Source of the DNA: Helicobacter trogontum
GTDB lineage: Bacteria; Campylobacterota; Campylobacteria; Campylobacterales; Helicobacteraceae
DNA length: 64,000 nt
Assembly (NCBI RefSeq): GCF_000765905.2
Contig: NZ_JRPL02000002.1
Coordinates: 1-64,000 of the forward strand
Reading direction: 5' to 3'
Shown here: positions 48,565-56,466 of the stretch, in pieces
How positions within the stretch are numbered: the first letter of the stretch is position 1
Layout: every line of letters starts with the position of its first letter
Made by a program: the position numbers and the translations under genes
The notes under the pieces: generated by a model
Told to the model about the DNA's origin: nothing
Seen by the model: only the letters and a program-made list of their open reading frames with translations
The model's database searches: none

Positions 48565-48664
48565 AAATTCTAAGGTTTTGATATGTTGAATTGGGCTATA
48601 TTTGATTTCACTCAATCCCGCTTTAATTGTCATGACCTTTTAATTTTACTTGAAAGGTTAAATC

Positions 48665-49084
48665 ATGAAAAAAGAGATAACAGAATACACTTTTAACAGG
48701 TTTTTACTTAAAATTTGCCCTTTTGGTTCCTTAGACATTTACAAGGCATTAGAGATTTTAGGCGGAATATATCACGAAAGCGAAACAGCAGACATTTTAT
48801 CAGATTTGATATATGAAAGCTTAGAAAACAAATTGTTTACAGACATTAAAAACATAGATGTATGTTATTTGGCTATAGGTCATATTTTACAAAAAGCACA
48901 AATAAAGCTAAATAACGCAGGGCATAACATAGATTTACACGAAATATTAAACCCTTATTATAATTATTTAGACAGCAGTTTTGATTGCGGTTGTGATGCA
49001 CTAGCACAAGCCTTAGAAATTGAAACCGAGTTGGAAAATATGGAGCTATTGCAAGCTATTATTAATAATGAGATAAATTTATAA
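48665..49084 (+). CDS. Hypothetical acidic protein (139 aa)
   Basis: A 139-aa protein of unknown function, first gene after the strong promoter and structured leader, with GAAAGG ahead of the ATG. It is acidic and helical (for example ALAQALEIETELENMELLQAII at the end, broken here for length) with several Cys. No signal peptide or membrane segment. It is followed 18 nt later by a 101-aa protein. Its position in the element's maintenance region hints at a regulatory or replication role only. Confidence 0.55.
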   Translation: MKKEITEYTFNRFLLKICPFGSLDIYKALEILGGIYHESETADILSDLIYESLENKLFTDIKNIDVCYLAIGHILQKAQIKLNNAGHNIDLHEILNPYYNYLDSSFDCGCDALAQALEIETELENMELLQAIINNEINL

Positions 49085-49102
49085 AAACGGAGGGCTACAA
49101 AT

Positions 49103-49408
49103 ATGTTAAAAAACCATCTTGCAACATTAGAGGGAGCAAAGAAAGGTTTTTTGCAAATAATAGATAATTTGCAAGAACCCGAAACAGAATTTTACGAAGT
49201 TGTTTTATTACAACAACAACAACAAGGGGTATTATATTCTCTTATCAGTGTGGGAAGCGTGGAGCTAATAACAAAGAATCTTAGTGAAGCTAAGCAAACG
49301 GCTTTAAACCTCATGAGAAAATCTGGGTTAGAATACGCTATTATTAAAAATGCTAATGAAAAGCACAGAGTTAGACTCGACCAAAAGCGAGGGCTTGTTA
49401 AATGGTAA
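49103..49408 (+). CDS. Hypothetical protein with Gln run (101 aa)
   Basis: A 101-aa protein of unknown function with a strong GGAGGG site. The centre has a run of five Gln (LLQQQQQGVLYS) coded mostly by CAA repeats. The rest predicts a small alpha/beta fold (QTALNLMRKSGLEYAIIKNA). It is cotranscribed with the preceding gene. No function can be assigned. Confidence 0.5.
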   Translation: MLKNHLATLEGAKKGFLQIIDNLQEPETEFYEVVLLQQQQQGVLYSLISVGSVELITKNLSEAKQTALNLMRKSGLEYAIIKNANEKHRVRLDQKRGLVKW

Positions 49409-49485
49409 GCCTACGCTAAAAAATCGGCGAAAAAGAAGTATTTTAATAGATTTGCTATCATAAATCAAGGTTTTAAAAGTGTTTA

Positions 49486-49523
49486 TTTAATTATTATTAA
49501 GTGTTATTTTAATAATAATTAAA
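49486..49523. repeat. Perfect 15-bp AT-only inverted repeat
   Basis: TTTAATTATTATTAA at 49486-49500 is repeated inverted at 49509-49523 around GTGTTATT. The loop and left end contain TTAAGTGTTATT, the inverse of a word in the AT-rich tract at 47.9 kb. It sits in the 149-bp gap ahead of the 73-aa gene and may be an operator or protein-binding site. Confidence 0.7.
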
Positions 49524-49557
49524 TATTAAAAAATATTTAAGAGGAAAGGACAAAAAA

Positions 49558-49779
49558 ATGCAAAAGATGACAAAAAGACAAAAAGAGAATCAAATTATAC
49601 AAGCGTTTAAAGAAAGGATGCAAGAAAGCGTAAAGAGGTTTAAAAATCCTATTATGCGAGAGATTTACCTAAATAATATTTTATTACAAACAGACTCCAT
49701 AAGGCTACATAAGAAAATGAGTAAATATGTTTATACAAATTTTATAAACATATTAAACGAGCTTAAAGAAACAAATTAA
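49558..49779 (+). CDS. Small basic protein (73 aa)
   Basis: A 73-aa, Lys/Arg-rich helical protein (TKRQKENQIIQAFKERMQES, then VKRFKNPIMREIYLNN) of unknown function. The ATG follows a very good GAGGAAAGGA site. The charge suggests nucleic-acid contact, but no domain was recognised. The next gene starts 15 nt downstream, so they form a pair. Confidence 0.5.
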   Translation: MQKMTKRQKENQIIQAFKERMQESVKRFKNPIMREIYLNNILLQTDSIRLHKKMSKYVYTNFINILNELKETN

Positions 49780-49794
49780 AAAGAAAGGATTAAT

Positions 49795-50475
49795 ATGCAA
49801 ATTTTTATACCAGCAACGATATTTCAATGCAAAATAAGCAAGAATGAGTTAATTAGTAAATATAGAACATTACATATCACAAAGGAATATGTAGTTTTTA
49901 CAAACGCAAAAGTCATGATAAAAGCTTATTGCAATAACATCGATTTAGCATGTGATGAAATCAATCTTGATTTTTGTGAGCTAAAGAATTTAATCAAGGT
50001 TGGGAAGAAAAGCGGTGAAATATCATTTTTTATTGACAATATAAAAGAAAATGAAGCAGAAATAACCCGCAAGAGTAGCAAAGAAGTTATAAAGGGCAGA
50101 GTAAGAACATATAAAACATATTTAGACTATAACGCACTATATGATAATTTTGATTTTTATCATAAGATAACGTTATCAAAAGATTTTAGTAAATTATCAT
50201 TATTTTGCAATGCAAATAAAACTATAAAGTTTGAAAATAATCTCATTACAGCAAAACTAGGTAATGCAAGAATTGCAAAACAAAGCGAGAGTCTTGAAAA
50301 TACGCAGCTTAACGGATTAAAAATAGCCTTATCAACCAATAATAACTCAATGATAACCTTAGATACAAATAAAGAGGCAACATGGTATTTTAAAAATGAA
50401 AGCAGCCCCTACAGAATCATGCAATATGATCTTGAAAATACTCTTGATATTATAGAAATGCCAATAGCATTATAA
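49795..50475 (+). CDS. Hypothetical protein (226 aa)
   Basis: A 226-aa soluble protein with mixed strands and helices (LHITKEYVVFTNAKVMIKAY, SGEISFFIDNIKENEAEITR, TWYFKNESSPYRIMQYD). I do not recognise the family. The many short strands with a C-terminal hydrophobic IEMPIAL faintly recall sliding-clamp-like folds, but no motif proves this. AAAGGA precedes the ATG. It lies in a run of unknown element genes. Confidence 0.5.
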   Translation: MQIFIPATIFQCKISKNELISKYRTLHITKEYVVFTNAKVMIKAYCNNIDLACDEINLDFCELKNLIKVGKKSGEISFFIDNIKENEAEITRKSSKEVIKGRVRTYKTYLDYNALYDNFDFYHKITLSKDFSKLSLFCNANKTIKFENNLITAKLGNARIAKQSESLENTQLNGLKIALSTNNNSMITLDTNKEATWYFKNESSPYRIMQYDLENTLDIIEMPIAL

Positions 50476-50502
50476 TAAGAATTTAAATAAAAAGGATGCA
50501 AC

Positions 50503-51234
50503 ATGAATATAACACAAATTGCAAAGACTTATAATATTTTAAGCAAACATATAAACCAAACATGTGTCGCCATTAAAGGAGAACAAAAGATAATTTATAA
50601 AGTAAAGAATAAATTTTATTTTATGAATGAAAAAGACAATGTTTTCAAATGTATAGCCCAATTAGATTCTGAATTTTTAGAAACTATGGATACATTAAAA
50701 GAAAATGTAATTTTTAGTTTAGTTTCAAGTGGCTTTGATACGCTAGAAAAGGTAAATAATGAAAATAACTATTTTGCTATGTTTGATCACTTGTTAATGG
50801 AATTAGATAAAGCAACATTATTGCATAATGACTTTTTTTCTTTTTGTATTAATGATATTGATAGGGAAAATAACATTATTGATAATAACATTATTGATAA
50901 TGGCATTATTGATAATGGCATGATAGAAAAGCATGAAACAGAAGCAGAAACACAAAAAGCACTAAGTCTATTATCTGATAAAAACATTATCACTAATTTT
51001 ATAGAGAGTTATTTTAAACCTAGATTTAACTATAATCCTACAATGGACGACATAAAAGAAATGATTTTGCTTTTTAAAAAACCTAGAAAATATCTTTTAG
51101 ACAAATGTATGCCTCAAAATACAAACATACAAGATTATAAAAAAGAATGCAAACAAAGTAAAATAAAAGAAACAAGGGTTCTAAAAGTAATAACAACAAA
51201 GGTAAGAAGCCCACCATTGAAAAAGTGGGATTAG
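50503..51234 (+). CDS. Hypothetical protein with NNIID repeat (243 aa)
   Basis: A 243-aa protein of unknown function. An N-terminal part (1-115) has alternating strands (TCVAIKGEQKIIYKVKNKFY). Residues 123-142 are a tandem NNIID/NGIID repeat, and a C-terminal part from about 155 contains YFKPRFNYNPTMDDIKEMI and KPRKYLLDKCM. That end is reminiscent of replication-protein C-termini but unproven. The repeat is coded by 15-bp tandem units, so its length may vary between strains. Confidence 0.5.
   Translation: MNITQIAKTYNILSKHINQTCVAIKGEQKIIYKVKNKFYFMNEKDNVFKCIAQLDSEFLETMDTLKENVIFSLVSSGFDTLEKVNNENNYFAMFDHLLMELDKATLLHNDFFSFCINDIDRENNIIDNNIIDNGIIDNGMIEKHETEAETQKALSLLSDKNIITNFIESYFKPRFNYNPTMDDIKEMILLFKKPRKYLLDKCMPQNTNIQDYKKECKQSKIKETRVLKVITTKVRSPPLKKWD
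50869..50928 (+). repeat. 15-bp in-frame tandem repeat
   Basis: Units at 50869-50883, 50884-50898 and 50899-50913 follow AAT-(AAC/GGC)-ATT-ATT-GAT, with a degenerate fourth to 50928. The unit is five codons, so copy-number change adds or removes NNIID blocks without shifting the frame. Confidence 0.85.
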
Positions 51235-51591
51235 GGGAGAACCCACCCACAACCGCCCGAGATAAAAGTTAAGCAACAACATATCTTTTTAAACACAAAG
51301 TCATTTAGAGTTTGTATCTATTAATAAGCATTTTGTATGTTTTAATATCTAAATTTTAGTTTTTAATAAATATTAATTAACACTTAAAAATAATTAATTA
51401 TACGATAATATATCATATATTAAATATTATTTAATATGTAAATAAACAAATAAAAGGCATAAATTTAATGTTAAATAAATATATTTTTAATATTAATAAG
51501 TGTTTATTAATAGATACATAAGCATAAATTTAAGATATAATTATCTTAAATTATTGCTTTAATCTATTAAACTTAATAACAAGGATTTTCA
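51235..51591. promoter_or_regulatory. AT-rich region upstream of parA with palindromes (possible partition site/operator)
   Basis: There is no gene. A GC-rich patch at 51235-51265 follows the previous stop. The rest is almost pure A/T. An 11-bp inverted repeat with 4-nt loop (51527-51537 and 51542-51552) lies 40 bp before parA. AACACTTA occurs at 51379-51386 and inverted at 51497-51504. ParA-type operons often carry centromere-like sites or autoregulatory operators here. Confidence 0.5.
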
Positions 51592-52278
51592 ATGGTTATT
51601 GCAATAGCAAATGAAAAAGGTGGTAGTGGAAAAACTACTTTAAGTGTTAATTTAGCTATTAAATTAGCACAAGAGGGTGATGATATATTGCTTATGGATT
51701 CAGATCCACAAAGAAGCACAGAAGTATTTGTAGATATAAGAACAAATGCAGAGCATGAATTTTTGTTTAATTCATTGCAAAGAACAGGTTATGGATTAAC
51801 AAAGGAGATTAAAACTTTAGAGAAAAAATATGATTGCATTATTATTGATACAGGTGGTAGAGACTCTAAAGAAATGAGACAAGCCTTAGTTGTTGCAGAT
51901 ATTATTATCATTCCAACAATACCAAGTCAATATGATGTTGCAGTGCTTGATAAAATGGTAACAATATGCGATGAAATTGGTGTTATGAATCCACATGCAA
52001 AAATATTGATATTGATTAGTAAGGCAAGTCCCAATCCATTTTTGATAAGTAAAGTCAAAGACTTGCAAACCTATATAAATGAGAAAGAATTGGTTAATTT
52101 AAAACTTATGGATAGTGTTATATATGAAAGGGAGGCATACAAAAATGCAACAGGTTTAGGTTTGGGCATTACAGAATATTGCAATGAGAATGATAAGGCA
52201 TATAGTGATTTTATTAAGTTTTATGATGAATTACTATGTGAGATTAAAGCGATGAGTGTAAAAGAACAGATAGGCTAA
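51592..52278 (+). CDS. parA: ParA-family partition ATPase
   Basis: A 228-aa ATPase of the small ParA/Soj/MinD-like type. The deviant Walker A KGGSGKTT lies at residues 9-16, LLMDSDPQRS gives switch I, and CIIIDTGGRD the Walker B. Such proteins segregate plasmids or stabilise integrative elements by positioning DNA on the nucleoid. No obvious parB follows; the small proteins downstream or an unlinked one may serve. AAGGA site before the ATG. Confidence 0.92.
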   Translation: MVIAIANEKGGSGKTTLSVNLAIKLAQEGDDILLMDSDPQRSTEVFVDIRTNAEHEFLFNSLQRTGYGLTKEIKTLEKKYDCIIIDTGGRDSKEMRQALVVADIIIIPTIPSQYDVAVLDKMVTICDEIGVMNPHAKILILISKASPNPFLISKVKDLQTYINEKELVNLKLMDSVIYEREAYKNATGLGLGITEYCNENDKAYSDFIKFYDELLCEIKAMSVKEQIG

Positions 52279-52316
52279 CAATAGCGATCTAAAATATATT
52301 TAAAAAAGGAGAGAAT

Positions 52317-52547
52317 ATGACTTTAGTAATTAGTAATGTAAAACAAGAGTTTGTAGAGAAATTTAAGGATTTAGCAAGTAAGATTCACGCAGATGTTGAA
52401 ATATGTGAGAGTGAGAGAGAAATACCCAATGCTCAAACAATGGAAGCCATAAGATTATGTGGTAATAGCGAATCAACAGAGTATGCAAATTTTGGAGAAT
52501 TTTGGCAAGAAATGGAAAGGGAAGTGAATGCTGAAATTAAAAATTGA
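52317..52547 (+). CDS. RelB/DinJ-like antitoxin
   Basis: A 76-aa acidic protein encoded directly upstream of, and overlapping, a YafQ-like toxin gene. The C-terminal half (NFGEFWQEMEREVNAEIKN) is the kind of acidic helix that wraps the toxin, and the N-terminal part would bind DNA. The family assignment rests mainly on gene arrangement. A very strong AAAGGAGAG site suggests the antitoxin is made in excess. Confidence 0.7.
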   Translation: MTLVISNVKQEFVEKFKDLASKIHADVEICESEREIPNAQTMEAIRLCGNSESTEYANFGEFWQEMEREVNAEIKN

Positions 52548-52797
52548 AAATAGCTTTAAAAAGGACATAAAGACTGTATACAAGCAAGGGTTAAAACAAG
52601 GTGAGATAGAGCCAATCATACAGAAGCTACTATCACAAGAATTGTTAGAATCAAAATATAAAGACCATAAGTTACAAGGCGATTTAAAAGATTTTAGAGA
52701 ATGTCATATAAAGCCTGATTTATTGTTGATATATCAAGTAAAACAAGATAGTTTGCATTTAGTAAGAATAGGCAGTCATAATCATCTATTTAAATAA
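52528..52797 (+). CDS. YafQ-family mRNA interferase toxin
   Basis: An 89-aa RelE/ParE-superfamily toxin of the YafQ type, which cuts mRNA on the ribosome. The hallmark end is complete: KDHKLQGDLKDFRECHIKPD, then LLLIYQV, and RIGSHNHLFK with the C-terminal catalytic His and Phe. It overlaps the antitoxin by 20 nt. It probably acts in addiction, maintaining the element. Confidence 0.9.
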   Translation: MLKLKIENSFKKDIKTVYKQGLKQGEIEPIIQKLLSQELLESKYKDHKLQGDLKDFRECHIKPDLLLIYQVKQDSLHLVRIGSHNHLFK

Positions 52798-52811
52798 AAA
52801 AAGGAAATACG

Positions 52812-53108
52812 ATGGGTATTAAAGAAATTAATCAGCAAAAACAAAACACATTTAAAAGTGTAGAGTTAGAAAGAAAAACAAAAAGGGCAAATGATATAGA
52901 AACATTTATTGAAAATGCAGAGGGTGAAACTTCAAAGAAAAGATATGGTGCTCCATTAAAGGATAAAGAGAAGAAAAGCACAGAAAGACATAGTTTTTAT
53001 TGCACACCAGCAGAAAGCAAGAAGATAAGAGAAATGGCAGAACAATATAATATGAAAATCGCAGAATTTATTAAATTTAAAGTATTTGATAAGTATAAAA
53101 ATATGTGA
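52812..53108 (+). CDS. Small basic protein, possible MobC/RHH-type accessory
   Basis: A 98-aa Lys-rich protein. The C-terminal 45 residues (STERHSFYCTPAESKKIREMAEQY and MKIAEFIKFKVFDKY, shown in parts) have the strand-helix-helix look of ribbon-helix-helix relaxosome proteins such as MobC, where a mobilisation gene encodes the nick-site partner. It starts 14 nt after the toxin. It could equally be a plasmid stability protein. Confidence 0.5.
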   Translation: MGIKEINQQKQNTFKSVELERKTKRANDIETFIENAEGETSKKRYGAPLKDKEKKSTERHSFYCTPAESKKIREMAEQYNMKIAEFIKFKVFDKYKNM

Positions 53109-53160
53109 TTCTTTATTATAATTTTGTAATACAACCTCATTTAAAATGAAAGGAGAATGT

Positions 53161-53405
53161 ATGAAGAAATATTGTTTAATATTAGTGAGTAGCATTGCAA
53201 TAGTTGGATCATTGACAGGCTGTGCAAAAATGTGGATTTGGTTTGGTATGGGAGAGAAGCAGGGGTAGATTATACTCAATGCAAAGATTTGGAAAAGAGA
53301 GCAAGAGATTCAAGTGTAAAAATGTAAGAAAGAGAAAAAGCACTTAAGGAACTCTCTGTTTGCAGAAAGGATACTGAAAAGAAATTTTTAGATAATCAAA
53401 AATAA
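53161..53405 (+). pseudogene. Broken small lipoprotein gene
   Basis: A strong AAAGGAG site and an ATG open a lipoprotein signal peptide (MKKYCLILVSSIAIVGSLTG, Cys21), which ends at a TAG after 35 codons (53266). One extra G in the GGGG run just before would continue as VDYTQCKDLEKRARDSSVKM, then a TAA, then EREKALKELSVCRKDTEKKF to a final TAA at 53405. Two lesions in protein-like sequence point to a decayed gene of about 80 codons. The short 35-aa product could still be made. Confidence 0.55.
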
Positions 53406-53423
53406 ATTTTGAAAGGATAGAAC

Positions 53424-54134
53424 ATGACAAATAAATTTCTTATATTGGGTAAAAGATTGGGTGCAGTGGCTTTAGGTGCAACACTATTGTGTGTTAGTGT
53501 GCAAGGGGCTACACTTAAAGAAATAGAGGCACAAAAAGAGGCAGAGGAAAAAGCACGATCACGATCGGTTTCAACACTTAAAGAAAATGAAGTAATCATC
53601 GCTTATGATGATAATGTCATTGCAGAACTAGCACATGATATACCAAAAGATAAAAAGAAAATCTTAAAACAAGCACTATATTATTCAAATGTTGCAAGTG
53701 AAAAATATTATAAGAAGGAGGCATTAGGACATGTATTTGAAACTAATCATGTTACATCAGGATTATGCAACCCAGAATATTTAATAGAGCCTTATAGAAA
53801 TATAGAAGTAACAAAACTTGATAGAAAAAGACTTTTAAGCGGTAAACATCAAGCAGGGAGTAGTTTTGATGCAACAAAATATGGTTTTATAGATGATTGT
53901 ATTCTTGCAATTACATGGGCAGCAGCAAGAGAGTATGAACAAACACATAACAAACAATATTATTGGGAAGGAAAAGGGTTTAGTCAAACAAGACTGAATG
54001 AAAAGAAAGCCTTGCAAAAATGGTTAGATGGTGTGTTTTATCCATATATTAATAGTTTAGATGTGACAGATTATGATTATATTAAAAGATATTTAATAGA
54101 CATTAAAAAAGCAATGGTTATTAAGAATAAATAA
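53424..54134 (+). CDS. Secreted protein of unknown function (236 aa)
   Basis: A 236-aa protein with a signal peptide (GKRLGAVALGATLLCVSVQG, cleaved near residue 29). A charged coiled-coil start (KEIEAQKEAEEKARSRS) precedes a globular part with a Cys pair (GLCNPEYL, DDCILAITWAA) and a Trp/Tyr-rich segment (NKQYYWEGKGFSQTRL). I do not recognise it. Position beside the relaxase suggests a periplasmic or surface accessory of transfer. It ends 4 bp before the convergent relaxase stop. Confidence 0.6.
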   Translation: MTNKFLILGKRLGAVALGATLLCVSVQGATLKEIEAQKEAEEKARSRSVSTLKENEVIIAYDDNVIAELAHDIPKDKKKILKQALYYSNVASEKYYKKEALGHVFETNHVTSGLCNPEYLIEPYRNIEVTKLDRKRLLSGKHQAGSSFDATKYGFIDDCILAITWAAAREYEQTHNKQYYWEGKGFSQTRLNEKKALQKWLDGVFYPYINSLDVTDYDYIKRYLIDIKKAMVIKNK

Positions 54135-54138
54135 TAGC

Positions 54139-56070
54139 CTATCTCTCGACCCCTTTCTTATTAGAGGCATTTTGTTTTACATTTGTCTCTTGTTTTTGTT
54201 TTGCTTTTTCTAGCAATCGCAAATGCACTTTATAATCTACTATGGCATTCTTATCGTATTTTTCTAAATATTCATGCAAAGTATTATTTTTATATTTATC
54301 ATGTAATGATTTACGCATATAATCTATATTTCTTATCTTTCTATCAATTAAATACCATTCAATAAAATCATTGTAGAATTGCTTCTGTTCTAAGCATTCT
54401 CCTTGTTGTTTAGTTTCATTTTCACGCTCTATGAAAAAGTTATTGATTTTTGTTTGCAGTAGCGTAAAATCACTGAATTGTTGCTCTTTTTGGTGCATTG
54501 TATTCTCTACTTTAGAATCTAAATAATTTGTAAGATTCTGAAACTCTTTGAAGTAATACTGCAAAGTCTTTATGTGATATTTATTAAGACTTGCTTCATC
54601 TTTAAAAATACTTTCATAATGAAGTATTTTATCATCGATGATTTTATCAATTACAATAGTATTTGTTTGCAATGTGTTTTTATAGCTATCAAGTAATCTT
54701 GTATCAAGCATATTATTTTTATCTATGCTCTGTAATACTTGCAGTTTCTTTATCATGTCTTTTTGTGCAAAAATTAATGATTTACTTGTTGATTTTACAC
54801 CTAAATGTTGCAACAAGGCATTATCTAATTCATTTTGTAAGTTAAGAGATTGTGTAATATCTGATGTATTTTTTCTGATTTCATTTTGTATATCATTTGC
54901 TATACAAAGTTGTTCTTTTGTGGCATATCTTTTGTGTTTCATAACAAAATCTAAATACGCTTTTTTTGCGATCACATTTGTATAATCATCATTAATATCT
55001 TTTGCAAAATTATTTCTATGATTCATAAAATCAAATCCTAGATTATTTATAGCCTTGTTGAGTTTATAAATTTCTTGTTTGTAAGTCTTTTGATGTTTGT
55101 ATGCAACAGTTATCGCCACTCTTAATTCTCTTAGAGCTTCTAATATATTTTTATATTGTTGTCTTGTTGTAAAATCAAGTCTCTTATGCAGAAACTTTTC
55201 TTTTTCATAGAGGGTTAGAGCTTTTAATTGTTTGATGTATTCTTGTTTTTTAGCTACATATTCTTTTATCTCATTTTTTGTATTATTTAGTTTGTGTTGC
55301 AACATTTCTTTTTTATTGGCAATAATATCTTTGTCTTTATTTATTTGAGCGATAGTATCCATATAGTGATTTCTATTTTCTCTTTGCTTTGTCCTATCGA
55401 TTTGTTCTAAGATATTTGTTTTTTCAAATCTATAAGCATTGTGATAATTTAAATTTCCATGATAATTAAGTGAATCTGCAAAATCATCTCGCATTTCATT
55501 AAAAAAGTTTTTAACACTATTTTTATCTTTGAAGTGAAGTTTTTTATGTGTGAGCATACTGTTTTTATTAATTACTACATGAATATGTGGATTATTTTGA
55601 TGCACATGCAAAACTTTTACATATTTATATTCATAAAAATGTTTTTGCAATAAATCATTAACACTTTGTTGCAACGCATAAATATTTTGAGAATTGACTT
55701 CTTCTCTCATGGAAAAACATAAATGCCATGCTTCTTTAGAGTTAGCTTTGGAGCTAAAATCTTTTTGCCAATCCTTTAATACCTCACTTGCATTAACCCT
55801 CATTCCATTTTCATCAATAGCATAATCATAAGGACCATGTCGTATAATATAATTAATTGCATTATAAGTACCTCTTGCAGTTAAATTTGAAAGTAATTTG
55901 ACAACAGCCTGTTTAGAAAATCTTTTATCTTTTTTTAATAACGATAGGTTTGCAGGTTTAACTATTTTTTTTGGAGGTTCTTTATAAAATCTTTTTTGGA
56001 TTCTAAGCTCCTCATCACTAAAAAAATCAGCTAATACTTTTTCCACATGTGCATAAGGTTGTCGCGGCAT
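54139..56070 (-). CDS. Relaxase, MOB-P type
   Basis: A 643-aa protein from the ATG at 56070 (AAAGGTG site; an upstream TTG at 56106 is less likely). The N-terminal 240 residues form the relaxase domain: a candidate catalytic Tyr69 in GTYNAINYIIRHG, H116 in AWHLCFSM, and the metal-binding HIHVVIN at 162-168. The rest is a long helical, coiled-coil region with no helicase motif. Relaxases nick oriT and pilot the DNA strand to the secretion channel. It is transcribed away from the virB operon with a candidate oriT in between. Confidence 0.88.
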   Translation of the reverse strand: MPRQPYAHVEKVLADFFSDEELRIQKRFYKEPPKKIVKPANLSLLKKDKRFSKQAVVKLLSNLTARGTYNAINYIIRHGPYDYAIDENGMRVNASEVLKDWQKDFSSKANSKEAWHLCFSMREEVNSQNIYALQQSVNDLLQKHFYEYKYVKVLHVHQNNPHIHVVINKNSMLTHKKLHFKDKNSVKNFFNEMRDDFADSLNYHGNLNYHNAYRFEKTNILEQIDRTKQRENRNHYMDTIAQINKDKDIIANKKEMLQHKLNNTKNEIKEYVAKKQEYIKQLKALTLYEKEKFLHKRLDFTTRQQYKNILEALRELRVAITVAYKHQKTYKQEIYKLNKAINNLGFDFMNHRNNFAKDINDDYTNVIAKKAYLDFVMKHKRYATKEQLCIANDIQNEIRKNTSDITQSLNLQNELDNALLQHLGVKSTSKSLIFAQKDMIKKLQVLQSIDKNNMLDTRLLDSYKNTLQTNTIVIDKIIDDKILHYESIFKDEASLNKYHIKTLQYYFKEFQNLTNYLDSKVENTMHQKEQQFSDFTLLQTKINNFFIERENETKQQGECLEQKQFYNDFIEWYLIDRKIRNIDYMRKSLHDKYKNNTLHEYLEKYDKNAIVDYKVHLRLLEKAKQKQETNVKQNASNKKGVER

Positions 56071-56194
56071 TATAAACGCACCTTTAATGATAGATCTTAT
56101 GAACAAAATAATATCTTTTTATCAGAGAAAAACAAATATTTTTGTAAAAAAATTATAGGAATATTTGTAAGTTATTTTTGGGAAAAAATTATGG

Positions 56195-56255
56195 GCAGGA
56201 TAACCCTTTTGTCCGCACAAAAATACGCTCAAATATCGTAGATAGCGATATTTGA
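56195..56255 (-). other. Candidate origin of transfer (oriT)
   Basis: On the minus strand TTATCCTGC (56203-56195) fits the nick consensus YATCCTG|Y of RP4/Ti-type (MOB-P) systems; the cut would fall between 56196 and 56195. Some 25 nt on its 5' side is a 10-bp inverted repeat with a 7-nt loop (56229-56238 and 56246-56255), as in known oriTs. The site lies about 125 bp upstream of the relaxase gene and ahead of the divergent virB operon. Confidence 0.6.
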
Positions 56256-56303
56256 AACAAAAACATAGTTTTTTGTAATAATCTCAAAAAAAGTAGAAAC
56301 TTA

Positions 56304-56343
56304 TAAGCAAAAAAATATTGTAGATGTAAGCAAAAAAAATATT
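56304..56343 (+). repeat. Direct repeat TAAGCAAAAAAATATT
   Basis: TAAGCAAAAAAATATT at 56304-56319 recurs with one added A at 56327-56343, a 23-bp period (about two helical turns). A-tract repeats in phase bend DNA and often bind relaxosome accessory or regulatory proteins. It lies between the candidate oriT and the virB promoter. Confidence 0.7.
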
Positions 56344-56408
56344 TTTTTGATACAAAAATCCTAACATATCCATCTATGAATGTTAAATTTTTCTTAATTA
56401 TATATTTT

Positions 56409-56437
56409 TTGACTTATTCCAAAATATTCATTATTCT
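56409..56437 (+). promoter_or_regulatory. Promoter of the virB operon
   Basis: TTGACT at 56409-56414 and TATTCT at 56432-56437 are spaced by 17 nt. The start would be near 56444, with AAAGGA and the virB2 ATG at 56467 just after. It faces away from the relaxase gene. Confidence 0.6.
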
Positions 56438-56466
56438 TGCACAATTTTTTTAGCGAAAGGATTTCT

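Noticed and set aside
49486-49523. 15-bp AT inverted repeat as a transcription terminator
   Set aside because: The stem has no G or C pairs and no T run; a protein-binding site is more likely.
47865-51591. CRISPR array from the repeated AT words
   Set aside because: The words are short, in both orientations and unevenly spaced; no repeat-spacer regularity exists.
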